64,000 bases of DNA from Chryseobacterium sp. Leaf404. Lineage in GTDB: Bacteria > Bacteroidota > Bacteroidia > Flavobacteriales > Weeksellaceae. The stretch spans positions 196,833 through 260,832 of the forward strand of contig NZ_LMQM01000010.1 of assembly GCF_001424145.1 (NCBI RefSeq). Reading direction: 5' to 3'. The translations under genes were made by a program, and so were the position numbers. A model generated the notes under the pieces. That model saw nothing but the letters and a program-made list of their open reading frames with translations, was not told where the DNA came from and did not search any database. Shown in pieces: positions 35,787-45,170 of the stretch (within the stretch, counting starts at the first letter, position 1; every line of letters starts with the position of its first letter).

Positions 35787-35835
35787 AATTAGAAAATAAG
35801 AAACAACAATAATTAACTCTAAAAATCAAAGACAT

Positions 35836-36237
35836 ATGAAAAAATTACAGATATTCGCAGCTTCAGTTTTCGTATTTGCATTTGCAGCAATTTTTAATAC
35901 AGCAAAGGCTCAAATCTCTTCAGATAACACTATTAAAGAAGTTCAGCTGAACAAGGCTGATGCTTTCAATGAAATCAGAAACCAACTGATGGCCAATTTT
36001 GATTTTACCAATCAGGATTATCAGCAGGGAATTGTAAATTCTGAAGTGAAATTTGATATTTCCGAAGAAGGTAAAATAGTCAATGTAAAATCTAAAGGAG
36101 ATTGCAAAGTGGTAAGTAAAGAGATTGAAAAAATCCTTAGCAATCTTCAGTACAGAATAGATTCTTCAAAAATTAACGAAAAAATGCTGGCTTCAAGCTT
36201 CGTAATGCCGGTACGAGTAGATATCAACAACAGATAA
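35836..36237 (+). CDS. Secreted protein of unknown function (TonB C-terminal-like fold possible)
   Basis: A 133-aa protein with a Sec signal (about residues 1-25, VFAFAAIFNTAKAQ). The mature part has NSEVKFDISEEGKIVNVKSK followed by a helix KEIEKILSNLQYRID and VMPVRVDI. This strand-helix-strand order recalls the C-terminal domain of TonB-like proteins, but there is no membrane anchor. It stands alone with its own promoter and terminator. The promoter boxes suggest regulated expression. Confidence 0.72.
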   Translation: MKKLQIFAASVFVFAFAAIFNTAKAQISSDNTIKEVQLNKADAFNEIRNQLMANFDFTNQDYQQGIVNSEVKFDISEEGKIVNVKSKGDCKVVSKEIEKILSNLQYRIDSSKINEKMLASSFVMPVRVDINNR

Positions 36238-36259
36238 TGACTTATCATATATTTTTTTA

Positions 36260-36286
36260 AACTGCCTTCCAAAGGCAGTTTTTTTA
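36260..36286 (+). terminator. Intrinsic terminator
   Basis: 9-bp stem AACTGCCTT / AAGGCAGTT with a 3-base loop, then a T run. Confidence 0.85.
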
Positions 36287-36326
36287 TTGCCGTTAAATGT
36301 TTAATTTTGATATCTAAATCTGAATT

Positions 36327-36839
36327 TTGGAGGAAATTTTGAATGTTGTCTTACGTTCGCTCTGTGTTTACCTTTTTATGGTTATCGCCATTCGTGTGTT
36401 TGGTAAAAATCAGTTGTCTCAGCTCAATGCAGGCGATGTGGTTTTGCTTCTTCTCATTTCAAATGCCGTTCAGAATGCAATGGTTGGCCCCGACACTTCT
36501 CTGCAGGGTGGTCTTGTGGCGGCACTCGTTCTTTTTGCTGCCAATTTTACCCTGAAAAGAATCATGTTTAAAAATCCTAAATTTAAAAGTTTCCTGGAAG
36601 AAGATCCTGTGATTTTGATAAGAGACGGAAAACTGGACGAACCTGCTTTAAACAGAGCAAAAATTACACGGGATGAGCTGGAAGAATCTATCAGAGAGCA
36701 TGGTGTGGACGGGATAGAAAATGTGAGACTCTCCATTCTCGAAGTGGATGGCAACATCAGTGTTATATCGATGGATAAAACCGGTGAACAGACCCATTAC
36801 ACCAGAATAAAGAGAAAAAATAAAAGAAAATATATTTAA
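36327..36839 (+). CDS. DUF421 (YetF-type) membrane protein
   Basis: A 170-aa protein with about three N-terminal membrane helices (SLCVYLFMVIAIRVFG; DVVLLLLISNAVQNAMVG; LVAALVLFAANFTL) and a cytoplasmic DUF421 domain (PVILIRDGKLDEPALNRAKI; DELEESIREHG). The family has no fixed function. There is no ATG: the frame can begin at TTG 36327, or at TTG 36339, which has GGAGG five bases upstream, rare for this phylum. The stop is adjacent to the ATG of the following GNAT gene, so the pair is coupled. Confidence 0.82.
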   Translation: MEEILNVVLRSLCVYLFMVIAIRVFGKNQLSQLNAGDVVLLLLISNAVQNAMVGPDTSLQGGLVAALVLFAANFTLKRIMFKNPKFKSFLEEDPVILIRDGKLDEPALNRAKITRDELEESIREHGVDGIENVRLSILEVDGNISVISMDKTGEQTHYTRIKRKNKRKYI

Positions 36840-37334
36840 ATGTATTACGAATTACGGGAAATGCGTCCTGAAGACAGCAAAAAGGTGTTAGAAATTTTCC
36901 AGCAGGGGATTGACGGTGGTATTGCCACATTTGAAACCTCTGTACCTACAGAAGAAGCCTGGGATATGGAGTTCTTCAATACCTGCCGATGGGTTCTGGA
37001 GAATGACAGAAGTGAGGTGATTGGATGGTGTGGTTTAAAACCTGTAAGCAAAAGGGATTGCTTTAAAGGAGTAGGTGAGGTAAGTATTTATTTTGACAAT
37101 CAGTATCAGGGCAAAGGCCTGGGTTCAATGTTGCTGAAAAAACTGATTGTTGACAGTGAAGAACACGGATTTTGGACACTCCAGGCTAATATTTTTCCTG
37201 AAAATGAAATCTCCATCAGAGTCCATCAGAAATATGGCTTCCGAATTGTGGGAACCAGAGAGAAATTGGGAAAATTGAATGGTGTCTGGAAGGATGTAGT
37301 GATGCTCGAAAGGAGAAGCGAAAGTGTACATTAA
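36840..37334 (+). CDS. GNAT acetyltransferase, phosphinothricin/methionine sulfoximine acetyltransferase-like
   Basis: A 164-aa GNAT: LREMRPEDSKKVLEIFQQGI, IATFETSVPTEEAW, GEVSIYFDNQYQGKGLGSML (acetyl-CoA loop), NEISIRVHQKYGFRIVGTRE and LNGVWKDVVMLER. This is the pattern of PAT-like enzymes that acetylate phosphinothricin, methionine sulfone or sulfoximine and similar amino acids; the physiological substrate is uncertain. Its ATG directly follows the DUF421 stop codon. Confidence 0.87.
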   Translation: MYYELREMRPEDSKKVLEIFQQGIDGGIATFETSVPTEEAWDMEFFNTCRWVLENDRSEVIGWCGLKPVSKRDCFKGVGEVSIYFDNQYQGKGLGSMLLKKLIVDSEEHGFWTLQANIFPENEISIRVHQKYGFRIVGTREKLGKLNGVWKDVVMLERRSESVH

Positions 37335-37440
37335 ATTAAAATATCATAAATACCCTTAAATTTTACTGAATTTTTAATAAAAAGCAATTATTGGCATTCT
37401 CATTGTTCGTGTTTCATTAGAATTTTAAAAACAATGGAAT

Positions 37441-37725
37441 ATGAAGAGTTGGTTAAAAATTGCCGCGCTGTTTCTGATATTTATTTTGTCAGCCAGCTTT
37501 ACAACTGTAAATGCGCAGAGGCATCATCACAAAAAAGGAAAACATTATTATAAACCAGCAAAACACCACCACAAAAGAGTTGCTCATTATTATAGAAAAC
37601 CGGTCAGACACAGGTATTATGCGCCTGTAGGTTATCACAGACCTGTGAGACGCTATTACAGACCACACCACAGGGGAGTGAGACATTATCCTGCAAGACA
37701 GACGGTAGTAATTATCAACAGATAA
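37441..37725 (+). CDS. Secreted His/Tyr/Arg-rich repeat peptide
   Basis: A 94-aa protein with a Sec signal (about residues 1-25, LFLIFILSASFTTVNAQ) and a mature part of about 69 residues dominated by His, Tyr, Arg, Lys and Pro. It is built of roughly four degenerate 14-residue units: HHHKKGKHYYKPAK, HHHKRVAHYYRKPVR, HRYYAPVGYHRPVR and RYYRPHHRGVRHYP. Metal binding or interaction with an acidic polymer is possible but unproved. It is monocistronic, with a very strong terminator downstream. Confidence 0.75.
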   Translation: MKSWLKIAALFLIFILSASFTTVNAQRHHHKKGKHYYKPAKHHHKRVAHYYRKPVRHRYYAPVGYHRPVRRYYRPHHRGVRHYPARQTVVIINR

Positions 37726-37760
37726 AGTAATTACAACAGATAATAGGTATTGGTTAATAT

Positions 37761-37793
37761 AAAACCCGGTTGTTAACGTAACAACCGGGTTTT
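37761..37793. terminator. Bidirectional terminator with 15-bp perfect stem
   Basis: Arms 37761-37775 and 37779-37793 are exact reverse complements (AAAACCCGGTTGTTA and its complement) with a 3-base loop. A runs on one side and T on the other serve the peptide gene and the converging DUF4286 gene. Confidence 0.9.
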
Positions 37794-37800
37794 CTGTATC

Positions 37801-38115
37801 TTAAAACTTGCTTTTCAACGGATCGAGGAAAGTATTGAAAATCATAATATCCTGCCCAAAATTCATTTCAATGCGGTCTGCGATATTCTGGAGTTCGCTT
37901 TTAATAAAATCTTCACGGAATCCTTCATCATCAAAAATGAGGAGGAGATTAAAATTTTTACCTTCTTCTATGTAATCGCTCTGCACTTCAGAAAGAATAT
38001 ATTTATTAACGTCGAGGAGATTTTCTGTCATTAAAAACAATTCGTCATCAACATATTTTGTCCATTCTTCGAGGTTGTTATTCGGGCAGTGAAAGGTAAT
38101 ACTGAGAACACTCAT
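37801..38115 (-). CDS. DUF4286 family protein
   Basis: A 104-aa cytoplasmic alpha/beta protein (LSITFHCPNNNLEEWTKYVD; FNLLLIFDDEGFREDFIKSE; FGQDIMIFNTFLDPLKSKF) matching the small DUF4286 family of Bacteroidota, of unknown role. It diverges from gyrA and shares the strong hairpin at 37761 as terminator. Confidence 0.8.
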   Translation of the reverse strand: MSVLSITFHCPNNNLEEWTKYVDDELFLMTENLLDVNKYILSEVQSDYIEEGKNFNLLLIFDDEGFREDFIKSELQNIADRIEMNFGQDIMIFNTFLDPLKSKF

Positions 38116-38262
38116 ATTTTATGATTTATTTAATATTTTAGATGCAATTCTCAGGCAAAAATCGGTATTTTTTTCTTAAATTAGCACGTTATAATTTAAC
38201 CGAAATAAATATTTTTCAGATGTGTGAATAACGCTCTGATTATCATAATAATAAACTTTTAT

Positions 38263-40845
38263 ATGCAAAAAGAAGGAGAAAGACTGATTCCTATTAACAT
38301 CGTTGATGAAATGAAGTCATCTTACATCGACTATTCTATGTCGGTAATTGTTTCCAGAGCACTTCCGGACGTGAGAGATGGCCTTAAACCTGTACACAGA
38401 AGGGTATTGTACGGTATGTATGGATTAGGGGTTTTTTCAAACAGAAAATATTTAAAATCTGCCAGAATTGTAGGAGACGTTTTAGGTAAATATCACCCTC
38501 ACGGTGACTCTTCAGTTTACGATGCCATGGTAAGAATGGCCCAGGACTGGAGCTTGCGTTATCCACAGGTAGACGGGCAGGGTAACTTTGGTTCAATGGA
38601 TGGAGATCCGCCTGCAGCAATGCGTTACACCGAGGCAAGACTTAAGAAAATTTCAGACGAGATTTTATCTGATCTTGATAAAGAAACAGTAGATTTTCAA
38701 AATAACTTTGACGACAGTTTAACTGAGCCAAGTGTAATGCCTTCAAAAATCCCTAACCTACTGGTGAATGGAACTTCAGGTATTGCTGTTGGTATGGCGA
38801 CAAACATGGCGCCGCATAATTTAACTGAATCGATTAATGCCATCTGCGCTTACATCGATAACAGAGAAATCACTATCGATGAACTGATGCAGCACATCAT
38901 TGCTCCCGATTTCCCGACAGGTGGTATCATCTACGGTTACGATGGTGTGAGAGACGCTTTCCATACAGGAAGAGGACGTGTAGTTTTGAGAGCTAAAGTA
39001 GGTTTTGAAGAAGTTCATAACAGAAATGCGATTATTGTTAGCGAAATTCCTTATCAGGTTAATAAAGCGGAGATGATTGCCAGAACTGCAGAGCTGGTAA
39101 AAGACGACAAAATCCCAGGAATCTACGAAATCAGAGATGAATCTGACAGAAGAGGTATGCGTATCGTTTATGAATTAAAGAATGATGCGATTCCGAATGT
39201 GGTTTTAAACATGCTTTATAAATATACGTCACTTCAGACGTCTTTCAGTGTCAACAATATTGCATTGGTACACGGAAGACCGGAGCAGCTGAATGTAAAG
39301 GATATTATTCACCACTTTGTAGAGCACAGACATGAAATAATCGTAAGAAGAACTCAGTACGAGCTTAGAAAAGCGAAGGAAAGAGCCCATATTCTTGAAG
39401 GTTTCATGAAAGTGATCGGAACTCAGGATGCTTTGGATAAAGCCATTTCAATCATTCGTCATTCTGCCAACCCGCAGGCTGCGAAAGAAGGTTTGATGAC
39501 GGAATTTGAACTTTCAGATATTCAGGCTCAGGCAATTCTAGACTTACGTCTTGCTCGTCTGACAGGAATGGAGCTCGACAAAATCCGTGATGAATATGAT
39601 GCAATCATGAAAGAAATTGCAAACCTCGAAGATATTCTGGCTAATGAAGGCAGAAGATTCGAGATCATCAAGGAAGAATTGATTGAAGTAAGAGAAAAAT
39701 ACGGTGACGAAAGAAGAACTGAAATCGACTATTCCGGTGGTGAAATGTCTATCGAAGATATCATCCCGAACGAAGAGGTTGTTCTTACCATTTCTCACGC
39801 TGGTTATGTGAAGAGAACGCTGCTTTCAGAATATAAAGTTCAGAGCAGAGGAGGCGTTGGTAACAAAGCAGCTACTACAAGAGATTCAGATTTCCTGGAG
39901 TACATTGTTTCTGCAACCAACCACCAGTATATGTTATTCTTTACAGAAAAAGGAAGGTGTTACTGGCTGAGAGTTTTTGAAATCCCGGAAGGATCAAAAA
40001 TATCAAAAGGCAGAGCAGTTCAAAACTTAATTAATATTGAGCCTGATGATAAAATTAAAGCTTACATCAGAACCAATAATTTAAAAGATACAGAATACGT
40101 CAACCAAATGAGTGTAGTGATGGTTACTAAAAACGGTACCATCAAGAAAACTTCATTGGAAGCTTATTCAAGACCGAGAGTAAATGGTGTAAATGCTATT
40201 GAAATCAGAGATAATGATCAGTTGTTAGGTGCTTATTTAACCAACGGAACATCTCATATAATGATTGCTACCAAGAACGGCAAATGTATCCGTTTCCCTG
40301 AAGAAAAAGTAAGAGAAGTTGGAAGAAGTTCGATCGGTGTACGTGGAATTACTTTGGAAGAAAATGACGAAGTAATCGGTATGATCGTTGCCAATGACCT
40401 TGAAAACGAAACTGTTTTGGTAGTTTCTGAAAAAGGATACGGAAAAAGAACTGCCGTTTTAGACTACAGAGAAACCAACAGAGGCGGAAAAGGGGTTATT
40501 ACTTTAAATATCACCGATAAAACAGGAAACCTGATCGCCATCCAGAACGTTACAGACGATGACGGGTTAATGATCATCAACAAATCCGGAGTTGCCATCA
40601 GAATGGGAATGGATGAGATGAGAGTGATGGGTAGAAATACACAGGGTGTGAGAATGATTAATCTGAAGAAAAATGACGAAATCGCTGCAATTGCGAAAGT
40701 AGCCATGGATAAAGACATTCCTGAAGATGAAGAAGAAGAGGAAGAAGACGGGAATGCAGCTGAAAACCAGGAAAGCACAACAGAAGATTTGCCACAAAAC
40801 GAAAATGAGGCCAATGAAACTGAGAATTCTGATTCTGAAGAATAA
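38263..40845 (+). CDS. gyrA: DNA gyrase subunit A
   Basis: Cleavage/reunion subunit of gyrase. From ATG 38263 the protein is 860 aa; an in-frame GTG at 38224 adds a non-homologous leader and is rejected. The catalytic tyrosine is Tyr122 in RYTEARL. The quinolone region [20 protein letters not shown] has Ser83 and Asp87 in E. coli numbering, the susceptible residues. The C-terminal beta-propeller follows from about residue 520, with a degenerate GyrA box QSRGGVG, and the protein ends in an acidic Glu/Asp-rich tail. A TPR gene begins 15 bases later. Confidence 0.96.
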   Translation: MQKEGERLIPINIVDEMKSSYIDYSMSVIVSRALPDVRDGLKPVHRRVLYGMYGLGVFSNRKYLKSARIVGDVLGKYHPHGDSSVYDAMVRMAQDWSLRYPQVDGQGNFGSMDGDPPAAMRYTEARLKKISDEILSDLDKETVDFQNNFDDSLTEPSVMPSKIPNLLVNGTSGIAVGMATNMAPHNLTESINAICAYIDNREITIDELMQHIIAPDFPTGGIIYGYDGVRDAFHTGRGRVVLRAKVGFEEVHNRNAIIVSEIPYQVNKAEMIARTAELVKDDKIPGIYEIRDESDRRGMRIVYELKNDAIPNVVLNMLYKYTSLQTSFSVNNIALVHGRPEQLNVKDIIHHFVEHRHEIIVRRTQYELRKAKERAHILEGFMKVIGTQDALDKAISIIRHSANPQAAKEGLMTEFELSDIQAQAILDLRLARLTGMELDKIRDEYDAIMKEIANLEDILANEGRRFEIIKEELIEVREKYGDERRTEIDYSGGEMSIEDIIPNEEVVLTISHAGYVKRTLLSEYKVQSRGGVGNKAATTRDSDFLEYIVSATNHQYMLFFTEKGRCYWLRVFEIPEGSKISKGRAVQNLINIEPDDKIKAYIRTNNLKDTEYVNQMSVVMVTKNGTIKKTSLEAYSRPRVNGVNAIEIRDNDQLLGAYLTNGTSHIMIATKNGKCIRFPEEKVREVGRSSIGVRGITLEENDEVIGMIVANDLENETVLVVSEKGYGKRTAVLDYRETNRGGKGVITLNITDKTGNLIAIQNVTDDDGLMIINKSGVAIRMGMDEMRVMGRNTQGVRMINLKKNDEIAAIAKVAMDKDIPEDEEEEEEDGNAAENQESTTEDLPQNENEANETENSDSEE

Positions 40846-40860
40846 ATAAAATAATATAAT

Positions 40861-41889
40861 ATGAAAAAGCTGATTTTAGGGATCGCAATCCTGGCATCTT
40901 CTCTTTCTTTTGCACAGAAAGAGGATGCAAATGCAAAACTTACAGCAACGCACAAAGCTGCGATGGACGCTTATAATGCGAAAAATTATGCTGTGGCTGC
41001 ACCAAAATTTGTGGAAGTATACAATCTCTTAAAAACATCCGGTAAGGAAGATAAAAGTTATCTGTACAACGCTGCCATCAGTTATGCTGTGAACAACAAT
41101 ATTCCTGAAGCAACAAAGCTCTACGAAGAATTAATTGCTGGTGGATATACAGGTGTACAGACTTTATATACTGCAAAAGACAAGCAGGGAAATGTACAGC
41201 CTTTTGATAAAAGTATGTGGGAAGTTCTAAAGAAAACTTCTAAAGATTATACTGATTACAAAACAGAGCAAACTCCCTCTGTGGAACCGGAACTGTATGA
41301 AACTTTAGCTACGTTATATCTGAATTCCAAGGAAAATGATAAAGCAATCGCATTAATCGAAAAAGGATTGCAGAAATTCCCAAATAATGCGAAGCTGAAA
41401 GATTTCCAGGGTAGTGCTTACTATGCCTCAGGAAATAACGACAAATTTGCTGATGTAATTAAAGAGCAGCTGTCTAAAGATCCTTCTAATGCAGAAAACT
41501 GGTATAATTTGGGTGTCCTTCAGTCTAAAAATCCTGCAACAGCAGATCAGGCTGAAAATTCTTTCAAAAAAGCAATACAGTTGAAGCCAGCCATGTCTAA
41601 TGCACACATGAATCTGATCTACACCGTAATTGGTGACGAAGATACAGCTGTAAAAAATATCAACGCAGCCAACAAAACCAACAAGGCGGAAGGTACAAAA
41701 TTAATAGAAGAAAGAAGAGCACGTTTCAACAAAGCTATGCCGTATGCAGAAAACTGGTATCAGCTGGAGCCTGAAAATATAGATGCTGTATCTACGCTGA
41801 AAGATATTTACACAGTAACTAAAAACACTGAAAAAGCAGCAGTGATGAAGACGAAGCTTGCAGAATTGGAAGCTAAGCAGAAAAAATAG
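40861..41889 (+). CDS. Secreted tetratricopeptide repeat protein
   Basis: A 342-aa protein with a signal peptide (ILGIAILASSLSFAQ) and several TPR units: AAMDAYNAKNYAVAAPKFVE; YNAAISYAVNNNIPEATKLY; NAENWYNLGVLQSKNPAT with AENSFKKAIQLKPAMSNAHM. Probably a periplasmic scaffold. It follows gyrA after 15 bases and could be co-transcribed, although no functional link is evident. Confidence 0.88.
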   Translation: MKKLILGIAILASSLSFAQKEDANAKLTATHKAAMDAYNAKNYAVAAPKFVEVYNLLKTSGKEDKSYLYNAAISYAVNNNIPEATKLYEELIAGGYTGVQTLYTAKDKQGNVQPFDKSMWEVLKKTSKDYTDYKTEQTPSVEPELYETLATLYLNSKENDKAIALIEKGLQKFPNNAKLKDFQGSAYYASGNNDKFADVIKEQLSKDPSNAENWYNLGVLQSKNPATADQAENSFKKAIQLKPAMSNAHMNLIYTVIGDEDTAVKNINAANKTNKAEGTKLIEERRARFNKAMPYAENWYQLEPENIDAVSTLKDIYTVTKNTEKAAVMKTKLAELEAKQKK

Positions 41890-41910
41890 TTTTAACTGCA
41901 ATTTGATATT

Positions 41911-41947
41911 AAATCCCGGTTCAGAAATGTGCCGGGATTTATTATTT
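41911..41947 (+). terminator. Probable terminator after the TPR gene
   Basis: 9-bp stem AAATCCCGG (41911-41919) / CCGGGATTT (41932-41940) with a 12-base loop and a weak T-rich tail (ATTATTTTA). Confidence 0.65.
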
Positions 41948-42245
41948 TATGAAATTTATTATCCGTCCTTTGAAAATTTGCTCTATTTCTGTAAAAAATT
42001 TATAATTTAAAATGTTTTCAATCTGATTCTTTGGAATAAACCCACTTTTCCATACCTTCTTTATAACTCAATTTATTTTTGTATTTACAAAATAATGTAC
42101 TCTCTTAAGAAAATGGACTGTTCAGTCTGAAAACTTATTTTCATCAAATCGGGCTAAAAAATATCAGCATTTCAAGATGATTATCATCAAAATTCCAGTT
42201 AAATTTTCCTCTTAAATCCTTATCTTTGGGCAAAATTATTACAAA
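41948..42245. other. Intergenic region before menB
   Basis: Together with the terminator this makes a 356-base gap without a gene. It contains an isolated -7-like TATTTTTG (42074-42081) with no ORF following, a short palindrome GACTG-TT-CAGTC (42116-42127), and the menB -7 box (42221-42228). I see no RNA-like fold or repeat beyond these. Confidence 0.5.
42221..42228 (+). promoter_or_regulatory. Probable -7 element of menB
   Basis: TATCTTTG matches TAnnTTTG, 17 bases before the ATG. No clear -33 element. Confidence 0.5.
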
Positions 42246-43082
42246 ATGATCGAGTGGAAAACCGTGAAGGAATACGACGATATTACCTATAAAAAGTGCA
42301 ACGGCGTAGCCAGAATTGCCTTCAACAGACCGGAAATCAGAAATGCTTTCAGACCTAAAACAACTTCAGAACTGTACGATGCTTTTTATGATGCATCAGA
42401 AGATCCTTCGATTGGAGTGGTTTTACTTTCTGGTGAAGGACCAAGTTCTAAAGACGGAGTCTGGGCTTTCTGCAGCGGTGGTGACCAAAAGGCCAGAGGT
42501 CAGCAGGGTTACGTTGGCGAAGATGGCAGACACCGTTTGAATATTCTTGAAGTTCAGCGTTTAATCCGTTTTATGCCTAAAGCGGTGATTGCTGTTGTTC
42601 CGGGTTGGGCAGTTGGTGGCGGTCATTCACTTCATGTGGTTTGTGATCTCACGTTGGCAAGTAAAGAACATGCTATTTTCAAACAAACCGATGCCGATGT
42701 AACGAGTTTTGATGGCGGTTACGGTTCAGCTTACTTAGCGAAAATGGTCGGACAGAAAAAAGCACGTGAAATATTCTTTTTAGGCAGAAATTATTCTGCT
42801 CAAGAAGCTTTCGATATGGGTATGGTGAATGCCGTTATCCCTCACGACGAACTTGAAGATACTGCTTACGAGTGGGCTCAGGAAATTCTTGCTAAATCTC
42901 CGACATCCATCAGAATGCTGAAATTTGCAATGAACTTAACAGACGACGGAATGGTAGGTCAGCAGATTTTCGCAGGTGAAGCAACGCGTTTGGCATACAT
43001 GACCGAAGAGGCAAAAGAAGGCCGAAATGCTTTCCTCGAAAAAAGAAAACCGGATTTCGGAAAAGATCAGTGGATCTCTTAA
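42246..43082 (+). CDS. menB: 1,4-dihydroxy-2-naphthoyl-CoA synthase
   Basis: Dieckmann-type ring closure in menaquinone synthesis. The 278-aa crotonase-fold enzyme shows the MenB-specific FCSGGDQKARGQQGYVG, the oxyanion-hole glycines in VPGWAVGGGHSLHVVCDLTLA, TSFDGGYGSAYLAKMVGQKK and the C-terminal tail with NAFLEKRKPDF. menA follows 72 bases later; the two are the only menaquinone genes in the window. Confidence 0.96.
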   Translation: MIEWKTVKEYDDITYKKCNGVARIAFNRPEIRNAFRPKTTSELYDAFYDASEDPSIGVVLLSGEGPSSKDGVWAFCSGGDQKARGQQGYVGEDGRHRLNILEVQRLIRFMPKAVIAVVPGWAVGGGHSLHVVCDLTLASKEHAIFKQTDADVTSFDGGYGSAYLAKMVGQKKAREIFFLGRNYSAQEAFDMGMVNAVIPHDELEDTAYEWAQEILAKSPTSIRMLKFAMNLTDDGMVGQQIFAGEATRLAYMTEEAKEGRNAFLEKRKPDFGKDQWIS

Positions 43083-43084
43083 TA

Positions 43085-43152
43085 TAAGTAATGAGTGATG
43101 GGTAATGTACAATGCAAATATTACTCATTGCTCATTGCTCATTACTCATAAA
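43085..43152 (+). repeat. ATTACTCATTGCTC-type imperfect inverted repeat between menB and menA
   Basis: The first half (AAGTAATGAGTGATGGGTAA) is roughly the reverse complement of the second (ATTACTCATTGCTCATTGCT followed by CATTACTCAT), so the transcript could fold into an imperfect hairpin. Words of the second half recur at 21738-21779. Confidence 0.55.
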
Positions 43153-43154
43153 TT

Positions 43155-44084
43155 ATGAAAGATTGGATACAGGCCGCTAGGCTTAGAACTTTACCGCTGT
43201 CCCTGAGCGGAATCATTATGGGATCATTCATCGCAAAATGGCGACTTTACAGCGAAGGCGGAACCTGGGACTGGAAAATATTTGCACTGGCAATTTTGGT
43301 GACATTGCTGTATCAGATTCTGTCAAACTATGCCAACGATTACGGCGACGGTGTGAAGGGAACTGATGCAACTAGAGCAACAGAAGCCGAAGCAAGAGCA
43401 GTGGCATCTGGAAAAATTACGGCAAAACAAATGAAAAATGCCGTGATTTTATTTTCTGTTTTATCACTTGTAGCAACTTTAGCTTTATTATATCTGGCAT
43501 TTATACCTGAACATATGAATGAATTTTACATATTCATCGGCTTGGGAGTGGCTTGCATTTTAGCTGCTATCGGTTATACAGTTGGCAAAAAACCTTACGG
43601 TTACATGGGATTGGGCGATCTTTTTGTGTTCATTTTCTTTGGTTTGGTTTCGGTTTGCGGAAGTTATTTTCTGTTTACCAAAACTTTCAGCTGGGATATT
43701 TTACTTCCCGGAGCAGCGATTGGGATGATGAGCATGGCGGTTTTAAATCTCAATAATATGCGAGATATTGAAAGCGACAGATTATCAGGTAAAAACAGTT
43801 TTGCTTTGCGAATTGGTTTTAAAAATGCAATGATTTACGAAATTGTACTTCTGCAACTTCCGATAATCTTGATTTTCGTTTTTCTCTGCCTTCAGGGGTT
43901 CTTACAGACACAGCAGTACTACGCTTTTATCGTGATGATTTTGCTTTTACCGATGATGAAAGTAAGAAGACAGATAATGGCTGTGAAAACACCGAGAGAA
44001 CTTGACCCTTTTCTAAAGCAGGTGGGAATTTTAACTTTGATGATGGCAGTTCTAACCGTTTTAGGACTTAATCTATTTAAGTAA
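43155..44084 (+). CDS. menA: 1,4-dihydroxy-2-naphthoate polyprenyltransferase
   Basis: Attaches the isoprenoid tail to DHNA in the membrane. The 309-aa UbiA-family protein has about eight to nine TM helices and the two aspartate motifs: NYANDYGDGVKGTD (with TRATEAEARA after it) and NMRDIESDRLSGKNSFALRI. The N terminus WIQAARLRTLPLSLSGIIMG is MenA-like. It follows menB across a small repeat and precedes a bestrophin gene by 12 bases. Confidence 0.95.
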   Translation: MKDWIQAARLRTLPLSLSGIIMGSFIAKWRLYSEGGTWDWKIFALAILVTLLYQILSNYANDYGDGVKGTDATRATEAEARAVASGKITAKQMKNAVILFSVLSLVATLALLYLAFIPEHMNEFYIFIGLGVACILAAIGYTVGKKPYGYMGLGDLFVFIFFGLVSVCGSYFLFTKTFSWDILLPGAAIGMMSMAVLNLNNMRDIESDRLSGKNSFALRIGFKNAMIYEIVLLQLPIILIFVFLCLQGFLQTQQYYAFIVMILLLPMMKVRRQIMAVKTPRELDPFLKQVGILTLMMAVLTVLGLNLFK

Positions 44085-44096
44085 AATATTTGAAGA

Positions 44097-45152
44097 ATGT
44101 TTACAAAAAAGAGATATACCATAAAGCAAATGGTAACGTGGACAAGGCAGGAAACGTATATTTTCTTACTGATTGCATTTGTAGAAGTAGCTTTATTTGT
44201 ATTTTTAGATTTGCAATGGCTACAAATTCCTTTTACACCAATTGCCTTAATTGGTACTGCTGTTGCATTTGTGATTGGTTTTCAAAACAACGCTTCTTAC
44301 GGCAGAATTTGGGAAGCCCGACAAATTTGGGGTGGAATTGTAAACACTTCAAGAACTTTTGGCATTGCCGTGCAGGATATTATTTCAAAAAATGAAACTG
44401 ACACGAATGATGAGAATTTAAAGGCAATTAAAAAATCTTTAATATACAGACATATTGCCTGGTTGACGGCGTTGCGCTATGCAATGCGGGATGACAGACC
44501 TTGGGAATATGTGATGCAGCAGAAAACCAATGTAGAATGGTCTAAAATGATTCACGTGCCTGAAGTGATGACCAAATTAGAAGATGAATTGGATATGTAT
44601 CTTTCAGAAGAAGATAAAAAATATGTGTTAGCCAAAACAAACAGGCAGAATGCTATTCTTTTTTTACAGTCAAAAGAACTTAAAAAACTTAGGGACGAAA
44701 AGCTTCTTACTGAATTTTCTTTCTTAAAAATGGAATCTATTTTGGAAGAATTATTCAATCATCAGGGAAAATCTGAAAGAATTAAAAATTTTCCGTATCC
44801 AAGGCAATTTGCTACTCTGATGTACTATTTCACGTGGATTTTTATTTTTCTTTTACCTTTAGGAATTACCTCTCAATTTGGCGATATTGCTTTAAAAATC
44901 CAAGATCAGCATGAGTTTTTAAGGACCCACTTCATTTGGTTTGCAGTTCCTTTTTCTGTGGTTGTGATGTGGATTTTCCATACCATGAATAGAATTGGCA
45001 GCGTAGGTGAAAATCCGTTTGAAAAATCTGCGAATGATGTTCCTATTTCTACAATTGCCCGTGGAATTGAAATTGATTTAAGAGAAAATTTAGGCGAAAA
45101 TAAAAATGACATTCCGGGGCAGTTTCCTGTGAATAACAATGTTCAAATGTAA
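44097..45152 (+). CDS. Bestrophin-family anion channel
   Basis: A 351-aa membrane protein of the bestrophin/UPF0187 family: MVTWTRQETYIFLLIAFVEV, PFTPIALIGTAVAFVIGFQN, NASYGRIWEARQIWGGIVNT and, near the end, IGSVGENPFEKSANDVPIST, which are family hallmarks. Prokaryotic members form pentameric channels. It is 12 bases after menA and may share its transcript; no functional link to menaquinone is known. Confidence 0.9.
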   Translation: MFTKKRYTIKQMVTWTRQETYIFLLIAFVEVALFVFLDLQWLQIPFTPIALIGTAVAFVIGFQNNASYGRIWEARQIWGGIVNTSRTFGIAVQDIISKNETDTNDENLKAIKKSLIYRHIAWLTALRYAMRDDRPWEYVMQQKTNVEWSKMIHVPEVMTKLEDELDMYLSEEDKKYVLAKTNRQNAILFLQSKELKKLRDEKLLTEFSFLKMESILEELFNHQGKSERIKNFPYPRQFATLMYYFTWIFIFLLPLGITSQFGDIALKIQDQHEFLRTHFIWFAVPFSVVVMWIFHTMNRIGSVGENPFEKSANDVPISTIARGIEIDLRENLGENKNDIPGQFPVNNNVQM

Positions 45153-45170
45153 TCAATAAAAAATTATAAA

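Noticed and set aside
42074..42127. Possible small RNA in the menB upstream gap (-7-like box plus GACTG-TT-CAGTC palindrome)
   Set aside because: No terminator follows and the palindrome is short; chance occurrence in AT-rich DNA is likely.
42246..44084. Complete menaquinone biosynthesis cluster
   Set aside because: Only menB and menA are here; the neighbours (bestrophin, UPF0173) are not men genes.
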